Below are positions 19,293-29,935 of a stretch of 64,000 nt of DNA, in pieces. Both the position numbers and the translations under genes were made by a program. The stretch lies in contig NZ_CABVOU010000027.1 in assembly GCF_902500215.1 (NCBI RefSeq), forward strand, positions 491,406 to 555,405. The letters are read 5' to 3'. The first letter of the stretch is position 1. The number at the start of each line of letters is the position of its first letter. The notes under the pieces are model-generated. The model made no database searches. It was given only the letters and a program-made list of their open reading frames with translations, and had not been told where the DNA came from. The stretch comes from Halomonas lysinitropha. Lineage in GTDB: Bacteria > Pseudomonadota > Gammaproteobacteria > Pseudomonadales > Halomonadaceae.

Positions 19293-19762
19293 ATCAGGCC
19301 CCCGCCAGCGTATGGCGACGCCCCGTGCACTTCCTGGCCTTCGGGCTGGGCAGTGGTACCGTGCCCTTCGCGCCCGGCACCTTCGGCACCCTGGCGGCGA
19401 TTCCCTTCTACTGGCTGATTTCCGAGCTGCCGCTGGGCTGGTATCTGGGCCTGGTAGCGGCGACCTTCTTCTGGGGCATCTGGCTGTGCGACAAGACCTC
19501 CCGCGACCTAGGGGTTCACGACCATTCGGGCATCGTCTGGGACGAGTTCGTCGGCTACTGGCTGACCATGGCGGCGGTGCCTTTTTCCTGGGAAGCGGCT
19601 CTCTGGGGGTTCGTGGTCTTCCGTATCTTTGATGTCTTCAAGCCCTGGCCGATCCGCTGGGCGGACCGGCGGGTCGCCGGTGGCTTCGGTATCATGATCG
19701 ATGATGTCCTCGCCGCGGTGTATGCATGGAGTACCATGCATCTGTGGTTCTGGCTCCACTGA
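19289..19762 (+). CDS. pgpA: Phosphatidylglycerophosphatase A
   Basis: A 157-residue inner-membrane enzyme that dephosphorylates phosphatidylglycerophosphate to phosphatidylglycerol. The N-terminal GSGTVPFAPGTFGTLAAIPFYWL and the acidic segment HDHSGIVWDEFVGYW are family hallmarks, as is FRIFDVFKPWPIRWADR followed by GIMIDDVLAA. Three to four hydrophobic helices are visible. Coupled to thiL by a 4-bp overlap. Phosphatidylglycerol is also the donor used by the OpgB-like protein at the left edge. Confidence 0.95.
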   Translation: MNQAPASVWRRPVHFLAFGLGSGTVPFAPGTFGTLAAIPFYWLISELPLGWYLGLVAATFFWGIWLCDKTSRDLGVHDHSGIVWDEFVGYWLTMAAVPFSWEAALWGFVVFRIFDVFKPWPIRWADRRVAGGFGIMIDDVLAAVYAWSTMHLWFWLH

Positions 19763-19837
19763 CCCGGGGTCATTGAAAGCTCTCCAGCGTTTCGGCGACA
19801 CAGGAGTGGTCCGGAAAAGGCGCGGGTAAGGAACGCC

Positions 19838-21100
19838 ATGATGCGCAAGGAACGACTGATCGTCCCGCTGGTGGTGGGAGTGGCGCTGCTCTGGGGCGCC
19901 GCCCAGTATCTCTCGAGCGTGCTCTTCGAGCGCGAACTTGCGCGCGCCCTCGAGGATCTCACCGCCCGGGGCGAGCTCGCGGTTGAGCGCAGCGACATCG
20001 AACGCGGCTGGCTCGAGTCCCGCGGCACCCTCCATCTGACGCCCCGCTTCGGCCAGGCCTGGCATCTCGAGCTGCCCTATGTGGCACGTCACGGGGTGAT
20101 CAGCACGCGCATCGACGGCGAGCTGATCCCGCATCTCGGGCCCGACGACCGACGCTTGTTCGGCGACGCCCTGCCCTCGAGCCCGCCCACCTGGCAGGCC
20201 CGCTACCGCACCCTTGGCGCCACCCTGGAGGGGCATCTGCAGTTGGCCCCTTTCATCGTCAGCCAGGCGGGGCGCGAACTCGATTTCCGCGGTGGGCGTA
20301 TCACCTTCGGCGGGGTCTACGGTGACTGGCGGCTGCAGGCCAGGCTCGAGCCCTGGCGCCTCAGTGATGGCCCGGCTGCCCTGGAAGCGGGGCCGACCGT
20401 CCTGGAGAGTCGCTATGCCTATACCGATGCCGCCTACCATTTCCGCCAGCAGGACCTGCTCAAGGTGGAGCGACTGACCTGGCAGCAGCCGGATCTCGAA
20501 CTGGAAGCCCGCGGGGTGATCCTGCATAGCCGCACGGTGCTCGATGAACAGGAACTGCGCGTCGAGAGCGAGCTGACCCTGGACCGCCTGGTGACGGCCG
20601 GGCAGGTGCTGCTCACCGGCCGTGTCGACCTGGAGCTGTCACGCATCAATGCCGACGCCCTGCGCAGCGTGCTGGCCGTGCTGCGCACCGAGGCGGCCCG
20701 CGGCGATGCCGCTCAGGAGAGCGGCGACCTGCTGGCCCGCCTGGAGCCGCAGTTACTGGCCACGCTCCAGGACTCCCCCCGGCTGGACATCCATGCCATC
20801 GACCTCCGCAGCCCGATGCTGGGGCTGGAGGCGCGGGGCGACGGGGCATTGTTCTTCGATTCGCGCCAGCTCTCGGAATTGAGTCTGGTCGCGCTCGTCG
20901 ATCCTCATGAACAGGCCAGCGAACAGGCTCGCTGGCGAGCACGGCTCTTCGGTGACCTCATCTGGCACCAGGCGCCCAAGGTGGTGGCCCTGTGGCTCGG
21001 TCTGCCGCTGGATACCCGGGATCTGGAGATCGATGTGGTGCGTGGCCGGGTTCGGATCAACGGTCGTCCACTGCCGCCGGCCCTCGAACGGTTCCAATGA
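19838..21100 (+). CDS. DUF945 (YdgA/YihF-like) family protein
   Basis: A 420-residue envelope protein of unknown function. It begins with an uncleaved signal-anchor helix (residues 7-24, LIVPLVVGVALLWGAAQYL), and the family region ERELARALEDLTARGELAVERSDIERGWLESRG follows. The remainder is beta-rich and presumably periplasmic. The E. coli homologues YdgA and YihF are also unassigned; AsmA-like lipid or protein-handling roles have been proposed for related folds. It lies 77 bp before the Lon-type protease gene and may be co-transcribed. No catalytic motif is seen. Confidence 0.75.
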   Translation: MMRKERLIVPLVVGVALLWGAAQYLSSVLFERELARALEDLTARGELAVERSDIERGWLESRGTLHLTPRFGQAWHLELPYVARHGVISTRIDGELIPHLGPDDRRLFGDALPSSPPTWQARYRTLGATLEGHLQLAPFIVSQAGRELDFRGGRITFGGVYGDWRLQARLEPWRLSDGPAALEAGPTVLESRYAYTDAAYHFRQQDLLKVERLTWQQPDLELEARGVILHSRTVLDEQELRVESELTLDRLVTAGQVLLTGRVDLELSRINADALRSVLAVLRTEAARGDAAQESGDLLARLEPQLLATLQDSPRLDIHAIDLRSPMLGLEARGDGALFFDSRQLSELSLVALVDPHEQASEQARWRARLFGDLIWHQAPKVVALWLGLPLDTRDLEIDVVRGRVRINGRPLPPALERFQ

Positions 21101-21177
21101 CTTGAAGTCGGGCGTCGGTGCCCGCATTCCTCAGGCAGACCCGGGAATCTATCCCGACGATCCAGAATGAGGAACGC

Positions 21178-23610
<2,433 letters not shown>

Positions 23611-23675
23611 GCCTCTGCCCTGTCAATTGCCGAGCCTACGACCGGGGGCCGGCAGGAAGGCTTCCTCGTGTGTTG

Positions 23676-23695
23676 GTTGGATATTATAGTGATTG
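23676..23695 (-). other. Inferred TnpB guide segment flanking the right end
   Basis: If the element ends at the GTCAC read on the minus strand, the adjacent 20 bases of host DNA would be the guide part of the TnpB RNA. This is inferred from how ISDra2-type TnpB works; the exact boundary is not proven. Confidence 0.3.
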
Positions 23696-23850
23696 GTGAC
23701 TGCTCCCCGCCCTAAGCGCTGACGCGCCACGGGCGAGGCTTCCCACTTCTCAGGCAGCAGCCGGCGACATGCCGGACTTACGCAAGCCTCCATGGGCAGA
23801 GACGGACAGCCCTTCCGCCTTCAACTTCACTATGCCTTGATGCTTGATGT
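23696..23850 (-). ncRNA. Candidate omega/reRNA scaffold of TnpB
   Basis: In TnpB systems the guide RNA comes from the tnpB 3' end plus the right end. Here the minus strand reads tnpB's last codons, then a hairpin CCTCGCCC / GGGCGGGG (one U-G pair) enclosing a small GCGC-GTCA-GCGC hairpin, then CAGTCAC. The 5' limit is a guess from the usual length of about 150 nt. Confidence 0.4.
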
Positions 23851-24925
23851 TCAGCGCCGCGTTGATGTCCCGGTCGTGCTGTGTGTGGCAGGCGGGGCAC
23901 TCCCACGACCGGAGACTCAACGGCATGGCGTCCATCTTGTGCTGGCAGACATGGCAGGTCTTGGAGCTGGCAAACCACGGGTCGATCTTGACCAGATGTT
24001 TGCCCTGCTCCTTGGCCTTGTAGTCCAGTTTGGCCGTCAAGGCATGCCATGACGCATCGCCGATGTGCTTGGCGAGCTTGGCGTTTTTCATCATGTTCTT
24101 GACCTTCAGCGTCTCGACGATCACCGCTTGGTTGTCGTCAACAATCTGTCGAGAGAGCTTGTGCTGGAAGTCATTGCGGGCATTGGCAACCCGCTCGTGC
24201 GCCTTGGCGACGAGTAGCCGTGCCCTAGCTCGATGGGCGCTGCCCTTCTTCGTGCGGGCCAGCGCCTGCTGTTTGCGCTTGAGGTTCTTCTGCGCCTGCT
24301 TGAGGAAGCGCGGATTGGCGATCTTGCGGCCGGTGGAGTCAATGGCCAGATGCGACAACCCCATGTCGAGGCCGACGACACCGGCAGCGTCTACATCCTT
24401 CAGCAGTGCCGGGGCGACCTGTTCTGTTTCGTAGAGCAGCGAGGCGTAGTGCTTCCCGGTGACCGTCCGGGTCAGGGTGATGCTTTTCAGCCTGCCCTCA
24501 ACCTTACGATGCACCTTGGCCTTGATCGGCCCGAGCTTGGGCACCTTAATCCAGCTATCGCCAGCATTGACGCCGACGCAGTGGTAGCTGGATTGCTTGC
24601 CCCGCTTGCTCTTGAAGCGCGGGTAGCCCGTCTTTTGATGGGGGTCGAAGAAGCGCTGGAAGGCTTGGTCGAGATTGATGCACGACTGCTGGAGAGCCAT
24701 GGAATCCGCTTCTTTCAGCCAGCCATACTGGCGGGACTTCTTGGCCACCGGAAGCAGCTTTTTGATGTCGTGTTTTGCACTCAACGACTGGCCGTGGCGC
24801 TTGTAGCGATGGGACATGATGCGAAGGCCGGTGTTGTAGCAGAAACGCACCGCGCCGAACTGGCGGTTCAGAAACGCCACCTGCTCGGTCGTGGGGTAGA
24901 TGCGTATCTTCGTGGCCTTCAACAT
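23750..24925 (-). CDS. tnpB: TnpB (IS200/IS605 OrfB) RNA-guided nuclease
   Basis: A 391-residue, apparently intact TnpB, the RuvC-type ancestor of Cas12 that cuts DNA using an RNA from its own element. The start MLKATKIRIYPTTEQ is the usual one (an ATG 12 nt upstream is also in frame). The three RuvC acids are placed as expected: Asp187 in VGLDMGLSHLA, Glu271 in VIVETLKVKNM and Asp353 in HDRDINAALNI. Zinc-finger cysteines are 324/327 and 343/346. There is no adjacent tnpA. Length and full motif set suggest an active nuclease. Confidence 0.92.
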   Translation of the reverse strand: MLKATKIRIYPTTEQVAFLNRQFGAVRFCYNTGLRIMSHRYKRHGQSLSAKHDIKKLLPVAKKSRQYGWLKEADSMALQQSCINLDQAFQRFFDPHQKTGYPRFKSKRGKQSSYHCVGVNAGDSWIKVPKLGPIKAKVHRKVEGRLKSITLTRTVTGKHYASLLYETEQVAPALLKDVDAAGVVGLDMGLSHLAIDSTGRKIANPRFLKQAQKNLKRKQQALARTKKGSAHRARARLLVAKAHERVANARNDFQHKLSRQIVDDNQAVIVETLKVKNMMKNAKLAKHIGDASWHALTAKLDYKAKEQGKHLVKIDPWFASSKTCHVCQHKMDAMPLSLRSWECPACHTQHDRDINAALNIKHQGIVKLKAEGLSVSAHGGLRKSGMSPAAA

Positions 24926-25055
24926 AGCGAAGCACATAGCATGGATGTATGTACAGCCTATGTCGTCTTATCCTGTCGGGCAACCCCAGCAGCGCTACCG
25001 CGCTGCCCGCTTACCTCCCCGCCCGAGTGGGCGAGGGTTCACGCGGATTTTGCTG

Positions 25056-26585
25056 ATGCAGCAGTACGGCTTCATCGATACCCCGCTGCAGATGGTGATC
25101 GGGGGGTTCCTGGTGCTGCTGGCTTTGGAGACGGCGCGTCGCGCCATTGGCTGGCCGCTGCCGCTGGTGGCGCTGCTGGCACTGCTCTATGGGCTGTTCG
25201 GTGACCTTGTGCCCGGCCGTTACGGGCATCCCGGCATGCCGCTACCGAGCTTCATGGGCACCCTGACGATCTCCGAGGGTGGGCTCTGGGGCACGCTGAC
25301 CGGGGTCAGCGTGGGTATAGTGGCAATCTTCGTGATCTTCGGTGCGGTACTCAACGCCGGAGAGGCGGGGCGGGGCTTCATGAACATGGCCGGTGCCGTG
25401 GCGGGTCGGCTAACCGGTGGTGCCGGCAAGGTGTCGGTGATCTCCTCGGCGCTGATGGGGTCGATCTCCGGTTCGGCCTCGGCCAACGTGGCCTCCACCG
25501 GCGCCATCACCATTCCCGGCATGGTGCGCCTGGGCTATCCGCGTGCTCTGGCCGGCGGTATCGAGGCGGTGGCTTCTTCGGGTGGCCAGATCATGCCGCC
25601 GCTGATGGGGGCCGGCGCCTTCGTGATGGTGGAGCTCACCGGGACGCCCTATACCCAGATCATGGCCGCGGCCATGCTCCCGGCAATTCTCTATTTCGCG
25701 ACCGTGTGGGCGGGAATCAACGCCTACGCCACGCGCCACGACCTCAAGCCCGTGGACGAGGCCGACCGGCCCTCCGGACGTGAGGTGCTGATCACTTCCC
25801 TGTTCTTTGCGGTTCCCTTCGCGATCCTGCTGGAGCGCATCTTCGCGGGTGGCTTTACGCCCCAGTATGCGGCCAGCCTGGCGATCTTCGCCGGCGTGGC
25901 GCTGCTCTTCTTTGATGTCACCCTGACATTCTCCCTGGGCGGCTTTGCCTCGCGGCTGGCCGATGCGCTGGTCACGGCGGGGCGTCAGGTGGCGGTGATC
26001 GGCTCGATCATCATCTGCGCCTCGCTGGTGATCGGGGTGCTGTCGATGACCGGGCTGGGGGTCAAGATCACCTCGGGAATCCTCGCCTTGTCGGGAGAGG
26101 CGCTGTGGCCGGCGCTGCTGCTCACCGCCCTGGCCTGCCTGGTGCTCGGCATGGAGGTGCCGACCACCGCGGCCTACGTGATCTGTGTCTCGGTGGCGGG
26201 GCCCGCGCTGACCGAACTGGGCCTGGAGCCGCTGCTGGCACATCTCTTCGTGTTCTGGTTCGCGCTGCTCTCGACCATCACGCCGCCGGTCTGCGGCGGG
26301 GTCTTCATCGCCGCCGGCATGGTGGGAGAGAACTGGCTGAAAGTGGCCTTCAAGGCCATGGCGCTGGGTATCGGGCTCTATATCATTCCCCTGGCCATGG
26401 TCGCCAACCCGGACGTGATCCGGCTGGCCAGCGACCCCGTCGCGGCTTTGCTCGATACGTTGCGTATCGGCGCGGGGCTGGCCGCGATCTCCTACGGGGT
26501 GATTGCCCGCCGTACGGCCTGGGTCAGGATGCTGCTGGTCATTGCCGGCGCGCTGCTCATCTTCATGTTCAAGGAGGTGCTGTGA
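25056..26585 (+). CDS. TRAP transporter fused permease, 5'-truncated
   Basis: The remaining 509 or so residues of a fused DctQM-type (TAXI-class) TRAP permease, an inner-membrane secondary transporter that works with a periplasmic binding protein. The DctM part is complete in appearance: GAGGRGFMNMAGAVAGRLTGG-like and SGSASANVASTGAITIPGM segments, GGQIMPPLMGAGAFVMVE, and ITPPVCGGVFIAAGM near the end. Intact homologues have well over 100 further N-terminal residues and a neighbouring binding-protein gene; neither is present. The native sequence seems to begin just after the TnpB element at about 25046. Upstream in-frame codons from 24900 belong to the element. Probably non-functional. Confidence 0.75.
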   Translation: MQQYGFIDTPLQMVIGGFLVLLALETARRAIGWPLPLVALLALLYGLFGDLVPGRYGHPGMPLPSFMGTLTISEGGLWGTLTGVSVGIVAIFVIFGAVLNAGEAGRGFMNMAGAVAGRLTGGAGKVSVISSALMGSISGSASANVASTGAITIPGMVRLGYPRALAGGIEAVASSGGQIMPPLMGAGAFVMVELTGTPYTQIMAAAMLPAILYFATVWAGINAYATRHDLKPVDEADRPSGREVLITSLFFAVPFAILLERIFAGGFTPQYAASLAIFAGVALLFFDVTLTFSLGGFASRLADALVTAGRQVAVIGSIIICASLVIGVLSMTGLGVKITSGILALSGEALWPALLLTALACLVLGMEVPTTAAYVICVSVAGPALTELGLEPLLAHLFVFWFALLSTITPPVCGGVFIAAGMVGENWLKVAFKAMALGIGLYIIPLAMVANPDVIRLASDPVAALLDTLRIGAGLAAISYGVIARRTAWVRMLLVIAGALLIFMFKEVL

Positions 26586-27130
26586 GGTTTGCCACCCTGG
26601 GCCCGGAAGGCAGCAACCATGCGCTGGTGCTGCGCCGCTATCTCGAGCGGCGAGGTCCCGCCGACGCGCGGGTCGAGCTCTTCGAGGCCTTTCCCGAGGC
26701 CTTCGAGGCGCTGCTGGCGGGCCGCGTCGATCGGGTCCTGCAGTGTACGGCGCACCCCAGCCATGCCGACTGCGTGGGCAGCACCATGCATCGCGCCTTT
26801 CCGGTGGAGGCCTTCGTCGCCGGCAGTCGGCCGCTGGCGCTGCTGGCGCGGGCCGAGGTGGCCGTGCCGGTCAGCGTGGGGCTGCAGCCGGCCACCCGCC
26901 ATTACACCGATCTCTCGGCCTTCGACGAGCACCACGACTACGCCACCATCGTGGAGGTGGCGGCGGCCCTGAGGAGGGGGGAAGTGGACGCCGGCATCTG
27001 CGCTCGCGAAGTGCTGGCACAGCACCCCGATGACCTTCGGCTAGTGAGGGATCTCGGGTCGGCGCTGGACGTCTGGGTGCTCTACGCCACCCAGCCGCTG
27101 TCCGAGGAGCACCCCCTGGTGCTGGCCTGA
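26582..27130 (+). CDS. Prephenate-dehydratase-like (PDT-fold) protein
   Basis: A 182-residue protein starting with GTG overlapping the TRAP stop (GTGA), so the two are coupled. The opening RFATLGPEGSNHALVLRRYL resembles the start of prephenate dehydratase catalytic domains (GPEGTFS...). A later ATIVEVAAALRRGEVDAGICAREVL resembles the second lobe of this periplasmic-binding-like fold. It lacks a chorismate mutase or ACT domain and is shorter than true PheA domains. The coupling to a TRAP permease suggests binding or metabolism of the transported aromatic-type acid. Function not known. Confidence 0.6.
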   Translation: MRFATLGPEGSNHALVLRRYLERRGPADARVELFEAFPEAFEALLAGRVDRVLQCTAHPSHADCVGSTMHRAFPVEAFVAGSRPLALLARAEVAVPVSVGLQPATRHYTDLSAFDEHHDYATIVEVAAALRRGEVDAGICAREVLAQHPDDLRLVRDLGSALDVWVLYATQPLSEEHPLVLA

Positions 27131-27337
27131 TTCGCGCCGCAGCAGGTCATCCTTCTGCATGGGCCTCAGGATCTGGCTTCCAGCTCGGCCAATGCCTGAC
27201 GGCCGAAGTCGAGCATTGTAATAGCTCCAGGCACCTTCTCGCAGGATGTCGGCAAGGCTGGCGATGTCCTGTTCGCATTCGTCGAGATGCTGGCGCTGGG
27301 CGCTCAGATAGGCGCTCTGGTGGGAACTGTCAGGCAT
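27041..27337 (-). CDS. Small partner ORF of nucleotidyltransferase, possibly frameshifted
   Basis: A 98-residue frame overlapping the end of the upstream nucleotidyltransferase gene by 8 bp. The first about 37 residues (HQSAYLSAQRQHLDECEQDIASLADILREG) look like a real helical protein. Beyond that the sequence becomes Arg/Pro-rich and runs antisense into the PDT-like gene. A one-base frame change near 27230 would instead give ITMLDFGRQALAELEARS and a stop at 27166, which looks more natural. So it is either a short intact protein with an odd tail or a frameshifted gene of about 57 codons. No family recognised. Confidence 0.35.
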   Translation of the reverse strand: MPDSSHQSAYLSAQRQHLDECEQDIASLADILREGAWSYYNARLRPSGIGRAGSQILRPMQKDDLLRRESGQHQGVLLGQRLGGVEHPDVQRRPEIPH

Positions 27338-27743
27338 GAATGCCCTCCGGGTGAAGGTAGTCGATCTCCCAGCGTGACAGGATCCGCGATTCCTGGCGCA
27401 TGCGAATCTGTGGGTGGAGATCGATCAGCAGACGGCCCTGATCGAGGATGCTCCAGCCCAGGGGAATCGGGGCGATGGCCAGGTCCACCACACTCAGCAT
27501 GTCCTCGCCCATGCCCAGGGCTTGTTGCCATTCCAGGGCAAGCAGCTCGGGGCGCAGGCGCCGCTCCAGCGGGTCGTTGAGCCAGGTGGTAAATGCCACG
27601 GCCAGATCGAAATCACTCGCGGCCTGGTGCTCGCCACGAGCCCGTGAGCCGTACAACCACAGGGCGGCGATATCATCTCGAACCATCGCCAGATGGCGGA
27701 TGGCGTCCAGGGTGTCGTCCGAAGTGGTGCTTTGGTGATGCAT
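27330..27743 (-). CDS. Nucleotidyltransferase-domain (MNT/MntA-like) protein
   Basis: A 137-residue minimal nucleotidyltransferase. The catalytic signature WLYGSRARGEHQAASDFDLAV (GSRARG followed by DxD) is intact and VVDLAI supplies the third acid. Such proteins often act as antitoxins that AMPylate a HEPN toxin (MntA/HepT). The following small gene overlaps its 3' end but does not look like a HEPN protein. An ATG at 27743 is chosen for normal length; an upstream in-frame start would add 12 residues. It is transcribed toward the PDT-like gene. Confidence 0.72.
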   Translation of the reverse strand: MHHQSTTSDDTLDAIRHLAMVRDDIAALWLYGSRARGEHQAASDFDLAVAFTTWLNDPLERRLRPELLALEWQQALGMGEDMLSVVDLAIAPIPLGWSILDQGRLLIDLHPQIRMRQESRILSRWEIDYLHPEGIHA

Positions 27744-27958
27744 CGCAATGGCTATCGGTGGGTGATGACGTTGCGCCAATCTTCGTCCCTGATCGAGGGG
27801 CGTGCAAGCAGTGACACGGCCCGCTCGTCCGGGTCACTGGCCTGGCGAGGGGCCGCATGCCAGAATCACGGATCAACTGAAGACCCGAGCCGCCACGCCA
27901 GGCGACGTGAGCCTTTGCCGAGGACCGGGCCCCATGACCCCTGCAGGGAACTCGCACG

Positions 27959-29047
27959 ATGAAGACACAGACCCTCAACGTCGGCCTGATCGGCTACGGC
28001 ATGGCCGGGCGCACCTTTCACGCCCCGCTGATCCAGGCCGCTCCCGGCCTGGAACTGACGGCCGTGGTCAGCGGCAATGCCGAGCGGGTTCAGACCGACT
28101 ATCCCGAGGTCGAGGTACTGCCCAAGGCGGTGCAGCTGTTTGCGCGGCGCGACATCGACCTGGTGGTGATCGCCACGCCCAACGACACCCATTTCCCGCT
28201 GGCCAAGGCGGCGCTGGCGGCCGGCAAGCATGTGGTGATTGACAAGCCCTTGAGCGTCACTGCCTCCGAGGCCCGCCTGCTCAAGGCCCAGGCCGATGGC
28301 GCCGAACGCCTGCTGAGCGTCTTCCACAATCGCCGCTGGGACAGCGACTTCCTGACCCTCAAGGCGCTGCTCGACGAGGGGACCCTGGGGCGGGTGGTGG
28401 CGTTGGAGTCGCGCTTCGACCGCTTTCGCCCCCGGGTCACCGATCGCTGGCGTGACCACCACAAGCCGGGCGGTGGCATCTGGTACGACCTCGGACCGCA
28501 CCTCCTCGACCAGGCCCGGCAGCTCTTCGGCATGCCCAAGGGGATCCTTCTGGAGCTTGCCACCTCCCGCGAGGAAGCCGAGGTGGATGACGACTTCCTG
28601 GCGCTGCTGGAGTACGACGGCTTGCGGGTAAGCCTGCAGGCCAGTTCCCTGGTAGCCGAGCCGACGCCGCGCTTCCGGGTCCACGGCACCCGGGGCAGCT
28701 TCGTCAAGTATGGGCTCGACCCCCAGGAGGCCTGGCTCAAGGCGGGACGTGCCCCGTCGCCGGGCTGGGGCCTGGACGCGTCGCCGGGCACCCTGACCCT
28801 CGCCGAGGAGGAGGGTGATTCGGTGGCCCTGACCACCCGCGAGGCACCGGTCGTGCCGGGGGACTACGCCGCGTTCTACGCCGGCATCGCCCAGGCGCTG
28901 ATCGAGGGCACGCCGCCACCCGTGACCAGCGAGTCGGCGCTGGACGTGATGACCCTGCTGGAGACCGGGCTCGACAGCTACCGCCAGGGGCGTTGGGTGA
29001 AGCTCAAGGACAGCAACAGCGCGCTGCGCCGGTTGCACTCAAGCTAG
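27959..29047 (+). CDS. Gfo/Idh/MocA-family NAD(P)-dependent oxidoreductase (YdgJ-like)
   Basis: A 362-residue dehydrogenase, cytoplasmic. The N-terminal Rossmann fold begins LNVGLIGYGMAGRTFHAPLI (GxGxxG variant), and IDLVVIATPNDTHFPLAKAALAAGKHVVIDKP is the conserved EKP-type motif with DKP. The catalytic C-terminal domain contains GGGIWYDLGPHLLDQA, the usual DxGxH site. It resembles E. coli YdgJ, whose substrate is likely a sugar alcohol or inositol-type compound. No sugar operon surrounds it, so the substrate is unknown. It is preceded by a 215-bp gap that should hold its promoter. Confidence 0.88.
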   Translation: MKTQTLNVGLIGYGMAGRTFHAPLIQAAPGLELTAVVSGNAERVQTDYPEVEVLPKAVQLFARRDIDLVVIATPNDTHFPLAKAALAAGKHVVIDKPLSVTASEARLLKAQADGAERLLSVFHNRRWDSDFLTLKALLDEGTLGRVVALESRFDRFRPRVTDRWRDHHKPGGGIWYDLGPHLLDQARQLFGMPKGILLELATSREEAEVDDDFLALLEYDGLRVSLQASSLVAEPTPRFRVHGTRGSFVKYGLDPQEAWLKAGRAPSPGWGLDASPGTLTLAEEEGDSVALTTREAPVVPGDYAAFYAGIAQALIEGTPPPVTSESALDVMTLLETGLDSYRQGRWVKLKDSNSALRRLHSS

Positions 29048-29051
29048 TTTC

Positions 29052-29165
29052 AGGCCCGGTAAGCGACAGCGCCCCGGGCAAGACTCGCCCGATGCGCCTC
29101 CGGCTTATCGGGCCTACAGGGGGCAAAGGGGCCTTAGGTCCGGTAAGCGACCGCGCACCGGGCGA
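29052..29165. repeat. REP/BIME-like paired repeat
   Basis: AGGCCCGGTAAG (29052) is matched by the near-complement CTTATCGGGCCT (29104-29115), and a second AGGTCCGGTAAGCG...CACCGGGCGA unit follows at 29136-29165. A similar AGGCCCGGCAAGCG...CACTGGGCAAG unit lies near 51.08 kb. It sits between convergent genes (oxidoreductase and nudE), the classical REP position. Confidence 0.6.
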
Positions 29166-29185
29166 TGCCGGCTCATGAGCGGGGT

Positions 29186-29791
29186 TCACCAGAGCCCGGC
29201 ATCGTGGGGCGCCTCGCTGCGCAGCTTGTCCCGGGCGATGAACAGCGCGGCGATGGCGCGGGCCTCGTGGAAGTCCTCCCGGGTCAGCAGGGCAGAGAGT
29301 TCGTCGATGGCGTGGGTCTCCACGATGAGCGGCTCCGGTTCGTCGCCGGGCAGGCGCTTCGGGTAGAGGCCGCTGGCCAGCAGCACCTGCATGCGGTGGC
29401 GCATGTAGTTGGGGGCTAGCGACAGCTCCACCAGCGGCTCGATGCGGTGGGCGCCGAAGCCACACTCCTCCATCAGCTCGCGATTGGCAGCGGTGACGAT
29501 GTCCTCGCCGGGATCCACGAGCCCCTTGGGCAGGGTCAGCACATAGTCCTCGAAGCCGGCGGCATACTCGCGGATGAGCAGCACGTGTTCAGGGTCGGGC
29601 ATGGCCACGATCATCACCGCGCCGATGCCCTGGCCGGTGCCGGTGAGCCGCTCGAAGGTGCGCTCGGCGCCGTTGGAGAAGCGCAGGTCCAGTTCCTCGA
29701 CGTGGAAGAGGCGACTTCGCGCCACGCTGCGTCGGTCGAGGATGTGCGGCTTGACGGGCCAGGACCGGGAGGTGTCGTGCGGGTCGGACAT
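29186..29791 (-). CDS. nudE: ADP-compound Nudix hydrolase NudE
   Basis: A 201-residue Nudix enzyme that hydrolyses ADP-ribose, NADH or Ap3A-type compounds to AMP. The Nudix box is at residues 90-112 (GLVDPGEDIVTAANRELMEECGF), and ILDRRSVARSRLFHVEELDL is the NudE N-terminus. The start at 29791 matches family length; a long upstream open frame is a shadow of the opposite strand. It is divergent from yrfG, the same neighbourhood as in E. coli (nudE ... yrfG-hslR-hslO-pckA), which supports the assignment. Confidence 0.93.
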   Translation of the reverse strand: MSDPHDTSRSWPVKPHILDRRSVARSRLFHVEELDLRFSNGAERTFERLTGTGQGIGAVMIVAMPDPEHVLLIREYAAGFEDYVLTLPKGLVDPGEDIVTAANRELMEECGFGAHRIEPLVELSLAPNYMRHRMQVLLASGLYPKRLPGDEPEPLIVETHAIDELSALLTREDFHEARAIAALFIARDKLRSEAPHDAGLW

Positions 29792-29935
29792 GGGCGGACT
29801 TCCCTGTTGGCGAACGAAAGGGGCAGGTGGCGGGGCCGGGCGCGCTGTGCGCCCTGGATGTCGATTCGATACAATACTATCTGGCAACGGCCCAATACTA
29901 TGCCCCGACGGACCCTGACTCACCCCGGAGTAGTG

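Larger units (their letters stand above)
23696..25045 (-). mobile_element. IS200/IS605-family TnpB-only element
   Basis: A roughly 1.35-kb element carrying only tnpB. Both ends have a subterminal hairpin built on the same words: CTCCCCGCCC/GGGCGAGG at 23703-23738 and CTCCCCGCCC/GGGCGAGGG at about 25016-25037, each followed outward by TCAC. These look like the single-stranded-DNA hairpin ends recognised by Y1 transposases. No tnpA is present, so it would need one in trans. It abuts a TRAP permease gene lacking its 5' end. Outer boundaries are approximate. Confidence 0.65.

Noticed and set aside
24900..25055. Extended N-terminus of the TRAP permease starting at 24900
   Set aside because: The extra codons lie within the TnpB element's left end, including its hairpin, and read as non-native Arg/Pro-rich sequence.
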